Assembly: GCA_017939025.1 (NCBI GenBank)
Contig: JAGBAI010000071.1
Location: forward strand, 1-64,000
Direction: 5' to 3'
Length of the DNA stretch: 64,000 bases
DNA from: Oscillospiraceae bacterium
GTDB taxonomy: Bacteria > Bacillota_A > Clostridia > Oscillospirales > Oscillospiraceae
Shown: piece by piece, positions 7,241 through 16,834 of the stretch
How the letters are laid out: the number at the start of each line of letters is the position of its first letter
Position numbering within the stretch: position 1 is the first letter of the stretch
The notes under the pieces: generated by a model
The model's input: only the letters and a program-made list of their open reading frames with translations
What the model was told of the DNA's origin: nothing
Database searches by the model: none
Program-made: the position numbers and the translations under genes

Positions 7241-7266
7241 ACAGGGGGCCAAAATTGGCCCCCTGT
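7241..7266 (+). terminator. Terminator after the sugar transferase
   Basis: ACAGGGGGCC and GGCCCCCTGT form a 10-bp perfect stem a few bases after the stop codon, followed by a T-rich TCTGTATTTTC. Confidence 0.75.
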
Positions 7267-7401
7267 TCTGTATTTTCATATGCAGAGTGTCCATTACGGG
7301 GAAAGCAGTGCCCAGACAAAGGAAGTAATGTCCATGATGGTATGGCGAAGAAAGGGCTTGTGACAAAATTGTATACTTTCTGTGTACATTTTTTGTTTTT
7401 C

Positions 7402-7430
7402 TGGAAATTTATATCGATATGCGGTATAAT
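7402..7430 (+). promoter_or_regulatory. Possible promoter of cls
   Basis: A perfect TATAAT (7425-7430) lies 17 bases after a weak TGGAAA (7402-7407, four of six matches). The rest of 7267-7401 shows nothing I can name. Confidence 0.45.
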
Positions 7431-7456
7431 AAAAACAGAAAAAGGAGGAAATGGAA

Positions 7457-8995
7457 ATGGTTGGAAAAGACAATCGGCCCACCGGAAACAGCATTATCCG
7501 GGTGGCGTTGGTGGCGGTATCCTTTCTGGTGCAGGTAGGGTGGATCCTGCTGCGGGCCCAGCGGCTCAATGCGTATTCTGAGACCATCTCCCGGCTGACA
7601 GGTCTGCTGGTCCTTGTGGTGCTGCTGAAGCTCAATGCCAAGCATACCAATGCTGCCATGAAGATGCCCTGGATCATGCTGATTATGGCCTTTCCTGTTA
7701 TGGGTTTGACGATGTACCTTCTGATGGAAATCATGGGAGATCCTGGTGTGGGCAGACGGCTCCGGGCTGTCCGCCGGGAGATGGAAAGTCAGACGCCGGA
7801 AAATGCCCGGCGGGCTTTTGCCCATCTGGAAGCTCAGGACGTATCTGCAGCAAATCAAAGCCGGTATCTGTGGAAACAGGCGGGGTATCCCGTATATGAA
7901 AACACGCTTGTCAAATACTATGCAGAAGGGAAGGACGCCTTTGCAGATCTGAAAAAGGCTCTGGAAAATGCGGAGAAATTCGTATTTATGGAATACTTCA
8001 TCGTGGAGGATGGCTCTGCCTTCCGGGAGGTGGAGGAAATCCTGGCCCGTAAAGTCAAGGCAGGCGTGGAAGTACGGCTGATGTATGACGATCTGGGCAG
8101 CGTTGGAAAGGTAAATATGACTTTTGCCAAACGGCTGAATGACCTTGGCATCCACTGCGTACTGTTCAATCCGGCCCTGCCGGTGCTGAACCTGTTTCTG
8201 AATCACCGGGATCACCGGAAAATAACGGTGATTGACGGAAAAGTGGGCTTTACGGGCGGCTATAATCTTGCGGATGAATACTTCGACCGAACGCGGCCCT
8301 ACGGCAAATGGAAGGATACAGGTCTGCGGCTGGAGGGTGAAGCGGTTCGGAGTCTGACCGCCATGTTCCTGGAATTGTGGCGTGTTCAAACGGGACAGAA
8401 GGAAGAATACGGAAAGTATCGGGATATCCTCCACAGCGTACCTGCCCGGGGATTTGTGCAGCCCTATGCCGATAATCCACTGGAGCCGGAGCGGATCGCG
8501 GAAAATGTATACATGAATCTGATCAACCGGGCAGACAAAAGTTTGTATTTTATGACGCCTTATCTGATTATTACCGATGAAATGAGCCATGCCTTGGGAC
8601 TTGCTGCCATGCGGGGTGTGGATGTACGGATCATTACTCCGGGGATCCCGGATAAGAAAACAGTGTACGCGGTGACCCGGTCCTATTATGCCGGGCTGGT
8701 GCAGCAGGGCGTGCGGATCTACGAGTATACCCCTGGCTTCTGCCATGCCAAGCAGTGCATCTGCGATGGAAAACTGGTTTCCATCGGAACATCCAACCTG
8801 GATTACCGGAGTCTTTATCATCATTTTGAGAACAACGTATTGCTCAGTGGCTGTGATGCGGTGAAGGATATCGCAGCGGATTTTGAAAAGGTTTTTGCTC
8901 AATGTAAAGAAGTGACGCAAGCCTATACCCAGGGCCGGGGAGCTGTCCTGCGAACCTGGCAGTACATCCTGCGGCTGTTTGCGCCGCTGCTGTAG
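7457..8995 (+). CDS. cls: Cardiolipin synthase
   Basis: This enzyme joins two phosphatidylglycerols into cardiolipin plus glycerol at the membrane. The 512 residues begin with two to three hydrophobic segments (about 10-30, 40-55 and 70-90), then two phospholipase D-type HKD motifs: HRKITVID (about residues 253-260) and HAKQCICD (about 430-437). It ends with a conserved hydrophobic tail. The length matches bacterial Cls. The ATG at 7457 is chosen because AGGAGG (7443-7448) lies eight bases upstream; the in-frame ATG at 7451 would leave only two. It is transcribed alone, with a hairpin after the stop. Confidence 0.93.
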   Translation: MVGKDNRPTGNSIIRVALVAVSFLVQVGWILLRAQRLNAYSETISRLTGLLVLVVLLKLNAKHTNAAMKMPWIMLIMAFPVMGLTMYLLMEIMGDPGVGRRLRAVRREMESQTPENARRAFAHLEAQDVSAANQSRYLWKQAGYPVYENTLVKYYAEGKDAFADLKKALENAEKFVFMEYFIVEDGSAFREVEEILARKVKAGVEVRLMYDDLGSVGKVNMTFAKRLNDLGIHCVLFNPALPVLNLFLNHRDHRKITVIDGKVGFTGGYNLADEYFDRTRPYGKWKDTGLRLEGEAVRSLTAMFLELWRVQTGQKEEYGKYRDILHSVPARGFVQPYADNPLEPERIAENVYMNLINRADKSLYFMTPYLIITDEMSHALGLAAMRGVDVRIITPGIPDKKTVYAVTRSYYAGLVQQGVRIYEYTPGFCHAKQCICDGKLVSIGTSNLDYRSLYHHFENNVLLSGCDAVKDIAADFEKVFAQCKEVTQAYTQGRGAVLRTWQYILRLFAPLL

Positions 8996-8997
8996 GG

Positions 8998-9037
8998 AAC
9001 CCCCTGCGTGTCTGCGGAAGATATGCGGGGTTTTCCT
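8998..9037 (+). terminator. Probable cls terminator
   Basis: AACCCC pairs with GGGGTT across an imperfect inner stem, followed by TTTTCCTTT, two bases after the stop codon. Confidence 0.55.
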
Positions 9038-9056
9038 TTGTAGCGGGAAAAGCCAC

Positions 9057-9084
9057 TTGCAAAACCTCTGAAAGCTGTTATAAT
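9057..9084 (+). promoter_or_regulatory. Promoter of the ktrB-ktrA unit
   Basis: TTGCAA (9057-9062), a 16-base spacer and TATAAT (9079-9084), 47 bases before the ATG at 9132. Confidence 0.75.
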
Positions 9085-9131
9085 AAGAGAAATGTAACAT
9101 GGCGGAGTATAGCCGTCAGAAGGGAGCGTTT

Positions 9132-10511
9132 ATGTCACTGCGCGGGAAGCTGTTTTCCCTCTGGATCAGGAAGAAATCCAAAAACTTAAGTGCGGCGAAG
9201 ATCATTGCGGTGGCCTTCGGAGTGATCATATTGCTGGGAGCAGGGTTGCTGACACTGCCGGTGGCATCCCGTGACGGGGTCAGCTGCGGATTTCTTCCGG
9301 CGTTGTTTACAGCGACCTCTGCTACCTGCGTGACGGGGCTGGTGCTATACGATACCTTTACCCAATGGAGTGGATTCGGACAGGTGGTGATCATAAGTCT
9401 GATCCAGATCGGCGGGCTGGGCTTCATGTCTGCGGCTACCTTGTTTGTATTTGCGCTGAGAAAACGGATCGGTCTTAAGCAGCGTCTGGTTATGGCCCAG
9501 GCCCTCAGCGTGGGAGATATGGATGGCATTGTGCGGCTGCAAAAAACGGTGCTGATGGGTTCCTTTGCTATTGAGGGCATAGGTGCAGCTGTTTTGTTTG
9601 TGCGCTTCCTGCCGGAATTTGGTTGGATTACCGCACTGAAATGGGGTATTTTTCATTCTATTTCCGCTTTTTGCAATGCGGGCTTTGATATTTTTGGCTG
9701 CATCACTCCTGGGGCAAGCCTCATGGAATTTCAGTCAGATCCGGTGGTACTGCTGACGCTGGGCGCGCTGGTAGTGCTGGGCGGTCTTGGATTTCTGGTC
9801 TGGCAGGATATTGCGGAGCACCGGCGCTTCCGGAATTTCAGCGTTTATACCAGACTGGTGCTGCTGGCTACATTGGGACTGCTTCTGGCGGGATGGGTGC
9901 TGACATGTCTGCTGGAATGGAACAATCCCGGCACTTTGGGCAGTATGCCGGTAGGAGATAAGATTCTCAACGGCCTGTTCCAGTCCATAACCTTACGTAC
10001 AGCTGGTTTTGCGGCTATTGACCAGGCCCTGCTGACAGAAGGCGGAAAAGCTGTATCCATGGCTATTATGCTGGTGGGAGGATCCTCCGGCTCTACAGCT
10101 GGCGGCTTGAAGACGGTTACCTTTGTGGTGCTGATCCTGTTTATGTGGTCCCGGGCCAGAGGCCGCAGTTCTGTTTGCGTATTCAAACGGACCATCCCTC
10201 AGGCGCAGGTACTGGATGCCATGACCATTGCCTTTGTAATGATCGCAATGGCTATGTTTGGCGGTATTTTCATCAGCGCCACCTCACCTGTTGGGTTTAC
10301 CGATGGGCTGTATGAGGCGATTTCTGCCATTGCTACGGTAGGACTGACCGCAGGTGCCACGGGAAGCCTGAGCTGCCCGGCCCAGCTTCTGATCATTGTG
10401 TATATGTATTTTGGCAGAGTGGGCGTGCTGACCATCAGCATGGGCTTCCTGACAGGAGACAGGGCGGAGGAACGTTTCCGCTATGCCCAGACCAATCTGC
10501 TGATCGGATAA
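9132..10511 (+). CDS. ktrB: Potassium uptake channel subunit KtrB/TrkH
   Basis: This is the membrane pore of a Ktr/Trk potassium uptake system. The 459 residues hold the four-fold M1-P-M2 design. The four selectivity-filter loops can be seen as TCVTGL, FCNAGF, LRTAGF and ATVGLTAG. Several hydrophobic helices run between them, and there is the glycine/serine-rich gate-like stretch GGSSGSTAGGLK. The start at 9132 has AAGGGAG six to seven bases upstream; an in-frame ATG at 9099 adds eleven unlikely residues and overlaps the probable transcription start region. The regulatory subunit gene follows after eleven bases. Confidence 0.93.
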   Translation: MSLRGKLFSLWIRKKSKNLSAAKIIAVAFGVIILLGAGLLTLPVASRDGVSCGFLPALFTATSATCVTGLVLYDTFTQWSGFGQVVIISLIQIGGLGFMSAATLFVFALRKRIGLKQRLVMAQALSVGDMDGIVRLQKTVLMGSFAIEGIGAAVLFVRFLPEFGWITALKWGIFHSISAFCNAGFDIFGCITPGASLMEFQSDPVVLLTLGALVVLGGLGFLVWQDIAEHRRFRNFSVYTRLVLLATLGLLLAGWVLTCLLEWNNPGTLGSMPVGDKILNGLFQSITLRTAGFAAIDQALLTEGGKAVSMAIMLVGGSSGSTAGGLKTVTFVVLILFMWSRARGRSSVCVFKRTIPQAQVLDAMTIAFVMIAMAMFGGIFISATSPVGFTDGLYEAISAIATVGLTAGATGSLSCPAQLLIIVYMYFGRVGVLTISMGFLTGDRAEERFRYAQTNLLIG

Positions 10512-10522
10512 AGGAGAATCCT

Positions 10523-11170
10523 ATGAAATCTTATATTGTCATCGGGCTGGGCCGGTTCGGTCAGACGCTTGCCCGTCAGCTTTGCGCTCTGGGAGCGGAG
10601 GTGCTGGCCATGGATGTTCATAACGATCTGGTGCAGCAGGTAGCCGACGAAGTGACGCATGCGGTGGTTGGCGATGCCCAGGATAAGGACGTGCTCCGGG
10701 CTCTGGGGGTTCGGGACTTTGACTGCGCCATTGTAGCCATCGGCACCGATCTGGCGGCTTCCGTTCTGACGGTGATGAACCTGCAGGAACTGGGCGTGCC
10801 TTATATCATCTGCAAGGCTCACGATGAGACGCACCGGCGGGTACTGGAAAAGCTGGGCGTTCACCGGGTGGTGATCCCGGAGCAGGAAAACGCCGCCCGT
10901 CTGGCAAGAAGTCTGAACAGCCATAATGTGCTGGATTACATCGAACTTTCTGAGGACTACGGTATTCTGGAAATCCCCGCGCCCAAGAGCTGGATCAGCA
11001 AATCTCTGAAAGAACTGAACGTCCGGGCAAAGCTGGGCGTGAACATTATCGCCGTGGAAAGCGGCAAGACGACCAATGTCTCTCCCTCCGCTGACTACCG
11101 GATCCAGGAAGGGGATGTAATGGTAGTCCTGGGTGACAATTATTCCCTTGAGGCGGTGCAGAAGCTGTGA
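10523..11170 (+). CDS. ktrA: Potassium uptake regulator KtrA/TrkA
   Basis: This cytosolic RCK-domain ring protein gates KtrB in response to bound nucleotide. The 215 residues start with the Rossmann motif VIGLGRFG (about 6-13), an acidic nucleotide-ribose position at the end of strand 2 (AMDVHND), and VVGDAQD. An RCK_C domain (about 140-215) contains LGVNIIAVESG and EGDVMVVLGD. It is encoded right after the pore gene. Its stop codon overlaps the GTG start of the next gene. Confidence 0.93.
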   Translation: MKSYIVIGLGRFGQTLARQLCALGAEVLAMDVHNDLVQQVADEVTHAVVGDAQDKDVLRALGVRDFDCAIVAIGTDLAASVLTVMNLQELGVPYIICKAHDETHRRVLEKLGVHRVVIPEQENAARLARSLNSHNVLDYIELSEDYGILEIPAPKSWISKSLKELNVRAKLGVNIIAVESGKTTNVSPSADYRIQEGDVMVVLGDNYSLEAVQKL

Positions 11171-11916
11171 CGGAACTGAAAATAACTTCCCGGAAGAACC
11201 CGCTTTTACAGCAGGTAAAAAAGCTGCTGTCTTCAAAGAAGGCAAGGGAAGAAGCAGGACTTTTTGTTTCCGATGGTACAAAACTGCTGCGTGAAGCAGT
11301 GAAACATTACCTTGGACTGGATACCGTGATCCTCTCCGAAGGGATTGAGGCGGAGGTTCCGGAATCTGTGCGGTTGATCCGGGTGCCGGGAGATGTGATG
11401 GAATCCATTTCCCCCATGGCAAGCCCCCAGGGGGCGCTGTTTCTGTGCAAGCTGCCAGAGAAAAAGACTTTTGTACCAGTTCCAGGTATGCTCTTGCTGG
11501 ATGGAATTCAGGATCCGGGCAACATCGGCACCATTTTGCGTACGGCAGATGCCCTGGATATTCCGGTAGCACTGCTGGAAGGCTGCGCGGATCCTTATAG
11601 CCATAAGGTAGTCCGTTCCTCCATGGGTGCGGTGTTCCGCACGGACATTATTCAGACCAGCTGGGAAGGGGCAAAAACTGCCTGCGCTGCGGCCGGGATT
11701 CCCATTGGTGTGACGGCCCTGTCTGACCGGGCCAGGGATCTGCGCCAGGCGGATTTAAAAAATATGGCGGTTGTCATCGGCAGCGAAGGCCAGGGCGTTC
11801 GGCAGGAAATCCTGAACAGTGCCGGTGCGGAACTGATCATCCCCATGAATCCCCATTGCGAATCCCTGAATGCTGCTGTTGCAGCTACCATTGTCATGTG
11901 GCAGATGAAACAATAA
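11167..11916 (+). CDS. SpoU/TrmH-family RNA 2'-O-methyltransferase
   Basis: This enzyme would methylate a ribose 2'-OH in rRNA or tRNA with S-adenosylmethionine, using the knotted SPOUT fold. The 249 residues have an N-terminal L30e-like substrate domain (about 1-95). The three family motifs follow: QDPGNIGTILRTADA, VIGSEGQGV and PMNPHCESLNAAVAA. It starts at a GTG that overlaps the ktrA stop codon (GTGA), so it is translationally coupled. Whether the target is 23S rRNA (RlmB-like) or tRNA cannot be told. Confidence 0.88.
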   Translation: MTELKITSRKNPLLQQVKKLLSSKKAREEAGLFVSDGTKLLREAVKHYLGLDTVILSEGIEAEVPESVRLIRVPGDVMESISPMASPQGALFLCKLPEKKTFVPVPGMLLLDGIQDPGNIGTILRTADALDIPVALLEGCADPYSHKVVRSSMGAVFRTDIIQTSWEGAKTACAAAGIPIGVTALSDRARDLRQADLKNMAVVIGSEGQGVRQEILNSAGAELIIPMNPHCESLNAAVAATIVMWQMKQ

Positions 11917-11940
11917 CCAAAACAGAAAGAAGGAAGAAAA

Positions 11941-13191
11941 ATGCTCAAGCACTGGATCTGGCTGGCTCACCGCAGTGGTGTCAGCGACCGTATGAAGGTA
12001 ACCCTGCTGGAGCATTTTTCTGATCCCGAGGAAATATACTACGCCGATGGCAGTGCCTATGATCAGGTGGAGGGATTGAGTGCGGAGGCGAAGGACGCTC
12101 TCCGTGACAAGAATTTGCTCCCGGCCGAGGAAATCCTGGAGCAATGTGCAGGAAAGAAACTGCGGATCCTGACCATACAGGATGCCCAGTATCCCCAAAA
12201 ACTGAAAAACATTCCCGACCCGCCTGTTGTTCTCTACTATAAAGGACAACTGCCGGACTGGGAAGCTGTTCCTGTTATCGGCATTGTGGGAACAAGAAAA
12301 GCGTCCACTTACGGTTTGCAGACGGCAAAACGGATGGGGTATCAGATCGGTAAGTGCGGCGGTATTGTGGTTTCCGGCATGGCTTATGGTATTGATGGCC
12401 TGGCCATGTCCGGCGCGCTGACAGCCGGGGCTGTAACAGTGGGTGTTCTGGGCTGTGGTGCGGATATTGTCTATCCGTTGTCCAACCGCTCCCTGTTCCG
12501 GGATGTGGAAAGCTATGGCTGTATCCTCAGCGAATTCCCACCGGGAACACCGCCTGCAAAATGGACCTTTCCCAAACGCAACCGGATCATCAGCGGCTTA
12601 AGCAACGGTGTTCTGGTGGTGGAAGCGCCGGAAAGAAGCGGCGCGCTGATCACAGCCCGTCTGGCGGCGGATCAGGGACGGGATGTGTTTGCCGTCCCGG
12701 GAAATGTGGATCAGAGCGGCTGCGTGGGCAGCAACCGGCTGCTGCGGGACGGAGCCATTGCCGCTTTAAGCGGCTGGGATGTATTGGGAGAATATGAAGG
12801 GCTGTATCCGGGTAAGCTCCGTAAAGAAACCAGCCCCTCCAGGCTGACGGTTTCACCGCAGGAGCAGGAGGAATCCCGGGAAAAACCACTGGAAAAGGTG
12901 GCCCAAAAGGCTGAAATACCGAAGAAAAAGCCGGCTCTTAAGAAAAACTTAGAGAAAAAAACCATTGACAACGGCGGTGATGCGCCGTATAGTGACGTAA
13001 ATACCCCCAAGCCGAAGCTGTCAGAAGAGGAACAGAAAATCTTTGCTGCCCTCCGAAATGGTGAACGGCTGGTGGATGATGTGATCGCGGAAACCGGCAT
13101 GACCACCGGTAAAATCCTGGGCCTGTTGACCATGATGGAGCTGAAAGGGCTCCTTAAGCGGCTTCCTGGTAAGCGCATCACATTAAAGTAG
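11941..13191 (+). CDS. dprA: DNA-processing protein DprA (Smf)
   Basis: DprA loads RecA on incoming single-stranded DNA during natural transformation; many non-competent bacteria keep it. The 416 residues have an N-terminal helical/HhH region (1-95), then the Rossmann-like DprA core with GTRKASTYG, VSGMAYGID, LGCGADIVYP, SEFPPG, FPKRNRIISGLS and RSGALITARLA. A Lys/Glu-rich linker (about 298-345) and a winged-helix DNA-binding end (about 350-416) follow. GAAGGA precedes the ATG. It starts the dprA-topA-trmFO block that is common in Firmicutes. Confidence 0.94.
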   Translation: MLKHWIWLAHRSGVSDRMKVTLLEHFSDPEEIYYADGSAYDQVEGLSAEAKDALRDKNLLPAEEILEQCAGKKLRILTIQDAQYPQKLKNIPDPPVVLYYKGQLPDWEAVPVIGIVGTRKASTYGLQTAKRMGYQIGKCGGIVVSGMAYGIDGLAMSGALTAGAVTVGVLGCGADIVYPLSNRSLFRDVESYGCILSEFPPGTPPAKWTFPKRNRIISGLSNGVLVVEAPERSGALITARLAADQGRDVFAVPGNVDQSGCVGSNRLLRDGAIAALSGWDVLGEYEGLYPGKLRKETSPSRLTVSPQEQEESREKPLEKVAQKAEIPKKKPALKKNLEKKTIDNGGDAPYSDVNTPKPKLSEEEQKIFAALRNGERLVDDVIAETGMTTGKILGLLTMMELKGLLKRLPGKRITLK

Positions 13192-13216
13192 CTAACGAAA
13201 CGGAGATTTATCATAC

Positions 13217-15514
13217 ATGGGCAAACTTAACAATCTTGTGATCGTGGAGTCGCCCTCCAAAGCGAAGACCATTGGCCGTTATCTCGGCCCCAATTATACC
13301 GTCAAGGCCAGCATGGGCCACCTGCGGGATCTGCCCAAAAGCAAAATGGGTGTGGATCTGGAAAACGACTTTACACCCCAGTACATTGCTGTCCGGGGAA
13401 AGGAAAGCTTAATTAAAGAACTGAAGGCGGATGCAGCCAAGGCTGATACTGTGTATCTGGCAACGGACCCTGACCGGGAGGGCGAAGCCATCTCCTGGCA
13501 CTTAAAGGAACTGCTGAATCTGCCGGATGAAAAGGCCCGGCGGGTCACGTTTAATGAGATCACTCAGAAGGTAGTACGGGAATCCATCCAGAATCCCCGG
13601 GAAATTGATTACGATCTGGTGGATGCCCAGCAGGCCCGGCGTATTCTGGACCGGATCGTGGGTTACCAGCTGTCTCCGCTGCTGTGGAAAAAAGTGCGGA
13701 GGGGTCTGTCTGCCGGACGCGTCCAGAGTGTTGCCACCCGTCTGGTGGTGGATCGGGAAAATGAAATCCGGGCCTTTCAGCCGGAGGAATACTGGTCTCT
13801 GGATGTGACACTGAACCGCATGGGTAAGCCAGGCTCCTTTGTGGCCCATTATTATGGCAGCCCCAAAAAGCAGGAGCTTACCAACGAGGAAATGACCCAG
13901 GCTGTCATCAACGACATCGAAGGTTCGGTCTTTACCGTTACCAATGTAAAAAAGAGCGAAAAGAAGCGCTCCTCCGCACCTCCTTTTACCACCTCCACCC
14001 TGCAGCAGGAGGCATCCCGAAAGCTGGGCTTTACTCCCAAAAAGACCATGATGATTGCCCAGCAGCTGTATGAAGGCGTGGATGTGGAAGGCGAAGGCAC
14101 CACCGGTCTGATCACCTATATGCGTACCGACTCCCTGCGCCTTTCCGATGAAGCTATGGATGCTGCTGCGCAGTTTATCCGAAACCGGTATGGTGATCCT
14201 TATTATTATGGTAAGCACCATGTGTTCAAAACCAAATCCGGTGCCCAGGATGCCCACGAAGCCATCCGGCCCTCCCATGTGGAGCTGGAGCCGGAGCGTG
14301 TCCGGGGCAGCCTGACCTCTGACCAGTACAAGCTGTATAAGCTGATCTGGAGCCGTTTCCTGGCAACTCAGATGGCAAACGCCCTTTTTGATACCGTATC
14401 CATCGACACGGAATGTGCCGGACATGTATTCCGCAGCAGCCATCAGAGTATGCGCTTCCCGGGCTTTATTGCGGTTTATGAAGAGGGGAAGGATGACGAA
14501 GAGGAAAAAATGGGCTCTCCCTTGCCGGATCTGACCGTTGGAGAGAAGGCCGCTTCCTCCAAAATCGAAAAAGAGCAGCATTTTACCCAGCCCCCTGCCC
14601 GGTATACCGAGGCAACTCTGGTCAAGGCCATGGAAGAAAAAGGTGTTGGCCGGCCTTCCACCTATGCGGCTACCGTTTCCACCATTCAGGACCGGGAGTA
14701 CGTCATCAAACAGGACAAGCGTCTGGCTCCTACCCCCTTGGGTGAGATCGTAACCGGGCTGATGGTGGAACGGTTCAATGATATCATTGATGTGGAATTT
14801 ACCGCCAATATGGAATCCCGGCTGGATGCTGTGGAAGAAGGTAAGCAGCACTGGAAAGCGCTGCTGGCAGAATTTTATGGCGGCTTCAAGCAGGAGCTGG
14901 AAGCTGCGGAAACTGCTCTGGAAGGCGTGCGGCTGAAGGTTCCCGAGGAAGAGACCGACGAGATCTGCGAGCTGTGCGGACGGAATATGGTCATCAAAAT
15001 GGGCCGCTTCGGCAAATTCCTTGCCTGTCCCGGATTCCCGGAGTGCAAGAATGCCAAGCCTCTTGTGGAAAAGATGCCGGGCCGCTGCCCCAAATGCGGC
15101 AGCACGATCCTTAAGCGCAAGTCGAAGAAGGGCTATGCTTATTATGCCTGTGAAAAGGGTGCTGAGTGCGGCTTCATGACCTGGGATGTGCCGACGGCAG
15201 AGGACTGCCCGGAGTGTGGATTTACTCTGTTCAAAAAGTCCGGTAAGGGCCGGATGAAGCCCTTCTGTATCAACGAGACCTGCTCTCACTTCCTGCCGGA
15301 AGATCAGAGAGGCTACTATAAAAAGAAAACTCCGGCAGAAGGGGAGGAAGCCTCTGCCGCGGAAGAAGCCAAGACCACGAAAAAAACGGCGGCAAAGAAA
15401 TCTGCGGCAAAGAAATCTGCGGCAAAGAAATCTGCCGCGAAGAAGACTGCCCCCAAGAAAACCACGACCACCAAGAAGACCACTGCCAAAAAGACAAAGG
15501 AGGCAGCAAAATGA
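13217..15514 (+). CDS. topA: DNA topoisomerase I
   Basis: Type IA topoisomerase that relaxes negative supercoils. The 765 residues show the Toprim start VIVESPSKAKTIGRYLG, the metal site TDPDREGEA, and the active-site tyrosine Tyr301 in GLITYMRTDS. Three C4-type zinc modules near the C-terminus begin CELCG, CPKCG and CPECG. The final 45 residues are an unusual Lys/Ala/Thr-rich tail, encoded partly by a 15-bp tandem repeat, resembling histone H1-like DNA-binding tails. Its last codons overlap the trmFO start (ATGA). Confidence 0.96.
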   Translation: MGKLNNLVIVESPSKAKTIGRYLGPNYTVKASMGHLRDLPKSKMGVDLENDFTPQYIAVRGKESLIKELKADAAKADTVYLATDPDREGEAISWHLKELLNLPDEKARRVTFNEITQKVVRESIQNPREIDYDLVDAQQARRILDRIVGYQLSPLLWKKVRRGLSAGRVQSVATRLVVDRENEIRAFQPEEYWSLDVTLNRMGKPGSFVAHYYGSPKKQELTNEEMTQAVINDIEGSVFTVTNVKKSEKKRSSAPPFTTSTLQQEASRKLGFTPKKTMMIAQQLYEGVDVEGEGTTGLITYMRTDSLRLSDEAMDAAAQFIRNRYGDPYYYGKHHVFKTKSGAQDAHEAIRPSHVELEPERVRGSLTSDQYKLYKLIWSRFLATQMANALFDTVSIDTECAGHVFRSSHQSMRFPGFIAVYEEGKDDEEEKMGSPLPDLTVGEKAASSKIEKEQHFTQPPARYTEATLVKAMEEKGVGRPSTYAATVSTIQDREYVIKQDKRLAPTPLGEIVTGLMVERFNDIIDVEFTANMESRLDAVEEGKQHWKALLAEFYGGFKQELEAAETALEGVRLKVPEEETDEICELCGRNMVIKMGRFGKFLACPGFPECKNAKPLVEKMPGRCPKCGSTILKRKSKKGYAYYACEKGAECGFMTWDVPTAEDCPECGFTLFKKSGKGRMKPFCINETCSHFLPEDQRGYYKKKTPAEGEEASAAEEAKTTKKTAAKKSAAKKSAAKKSAAKKTAPKKTTTTKKTTAKKTKEAAK
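15391..15435 (+). repeat. 15-bp tandem repeat inside the topA tail
   Basis: GGCAAAGAAATCTGC is repeated three times without change and then continues in degraded form. It encodes the AAKKS repeats of the tail. Being in frame, gains or losses of units would change tail length only. Confidence 0.9.
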
Positions 15515-16815
15515 CCGTAAAAGTAATTGGTGCCGGCCTGGCTGGCTCGGAAGCTGCCTGGCAGCTGGCTAACCGGGGTATTGACGTAGAACTTTACGAA
15601 ATGAAGCCCAAAAAAATGAGCCCTGCCCATCACAGCGAAGATTTTGCGGAACTGGTGTGCTCCAATTCCCTCCGGGGTGACCGGCTGGAAAATGCGGTGG
15701 GTCTTCTGAAGGAAGAGCTGCGCCGGGTGGGAAGCCTGATTTTGGAATGTGCCGAAGCTACCCGGGTGGAAGCCGGCGGCGCGCTGGCTGTTGACCGTCA
15801 GGGCTTTGCCAGAATGGTCACGGAAAAGATCCGCAATCATCCCAATATTACCGTGATTTCCGAAGAAGTTACAGAAGTTCCGGAGGGCCCTGTCATCATC
15901 GCCACCGGCCCCCTGACTTCTGATGCCATGAGCGAGGCCATCGGCAGCTATTTTGGAGAGACGGAATATCTGCACTTTTTCGATGCAGCTGCCCCTCTGG
16001 TGACGGCGGAGTCCATTGACATGAGCCTTGCCTGGTGGCAGTCCCGCTATGACCGGGGCACACCGGACTATATCAACTGCGCTCTGAATAAAGAACAGTA
16101 CGAGGAATTCATCAAAGAGCTGACCACCGCCGAGGAAGCGGAGGTTCATGGCTTTGAGGATAAGAATGTGTTTGAAGGCTGTATGCCTGTGGAGGTCATG
16201 GCCCGCCGTGGCTTTGACACGTTGCGCTACGGCCCCCTGAAGCCTGTGGGCCTGACGGATCCCAACACCGGAAAAGAGCCCTATGCGGTTGTGCAGCTGC
16301 GGCAGGACAATGCGGCAAAGAGCGTATTCAATCTGGTGGGATTCCAGACCCATCTGAAATTTGGCGAGCAGAAGCGGGTATTCTCCATGATCCCGGCGCT
16401 GAAAAATGCGGAATTTGTCCGCTACGGTGTCATGCACCAGAACACCTTCCTGCAAAGCCCCAGGCTGCTGGATAAGTACTATGCCGACCGGCGAAATCCC
16501 CTGGTTGCTTTCGCTGGTCAGATGACCGGTGTGGAGGGGTATGTGGAGTCCACGGCTTCCGGTTATCTGGCAGCAGTCGCCATGGCGGCAAAGGTGCAAG
16601 GACGGGAACTGCCGGAATTCCCCAAGACCACGGCCATTGGCGCTCTGGGTCTGTACATCAGCGATAGCAGTATTGAGAATTTCCAGCCTATGAATATCAA
16701 TTTCAGCATCATTTCCCCGCTGGAAAAGCGGATCCGTAAGAAGGCAGAAAAGAATCTGGCCATTGCCAACCGCTCTCTGGAGATTATCGACGAGCTGGTT
16801 GCCAAGGGCATCTGA
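15511..16815 (+). CDS. trmFO: Folate-dependent tRNA (uracil-54-C5)-methyltransferase TrmFO
   Basis: TrmFO makes ribothymidine-54 in tRNA with methylenetetrahydrofolate and FAD, the route used by most Gram-positive bacteria. The 434 residues begin with the FAD-binding GAGLAGSEAAW. The conserved cysteines appear in ELVCSNSLR (near residue 50) and FEGCMPVEVM (near residue 230), and GQMTGVEGYVES lies late in the sequence. The gene overlaps topA by four bases, so it is coupled to it. plsX follows 19 bases later. Confidence 0.95.
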   Translation: MTVKVIGAGLAGSEAAWQLANRGIDVELYEMKPKKMSPAHHSEDFAELVCSNSLRGDRLENAVGLLKEELRRVGSLILECAEATRVEAGGALAVDRQGFARMVTEKIRNHPNITVISEEVTEVPEGPVIIATGPLTSDAMSEAIGSYFGETEYLHFFDAAAPLVTAESIDMSLAWWQSRYDRGTPDYINCALNKEQYEEFIKELTTAEEAEVHGFEDKNVFEGCMPVEVMARRGFDTLRYGPLKPVGLTDPNTGKEPYAVVQLRQDNAAKSVFNLVGFQTHLKFGEQKRVFSMIPALKNAEFVRYGVMHQNTFLQSPRLLDKYYADRRNPLVAFAGQMTGVEGYVESTASGYLAAVAMAAKVQGRELPEFPKTTAIGALGLYISDSSIENFQPMNINFSIISPLEKRIRKKAEKNLAIANRSLEIIDELVAKGI

Positions 16816-16834
16816 CAGAAATAGAGGTGCACAT

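Noticed and set aside
7409..9100. A 563-codon minus-strand open frame opposite cls
   Set aside because: Antisense to a complete cardiolipin synthase; no motif or ribosome site.
13502..15289. A 595-codon minus-strand open frame opposite topA
   Set aside because: Mirror frame of a strongly coding, GC-biased gene; no domain, no start signal, and topA has all its motifs.
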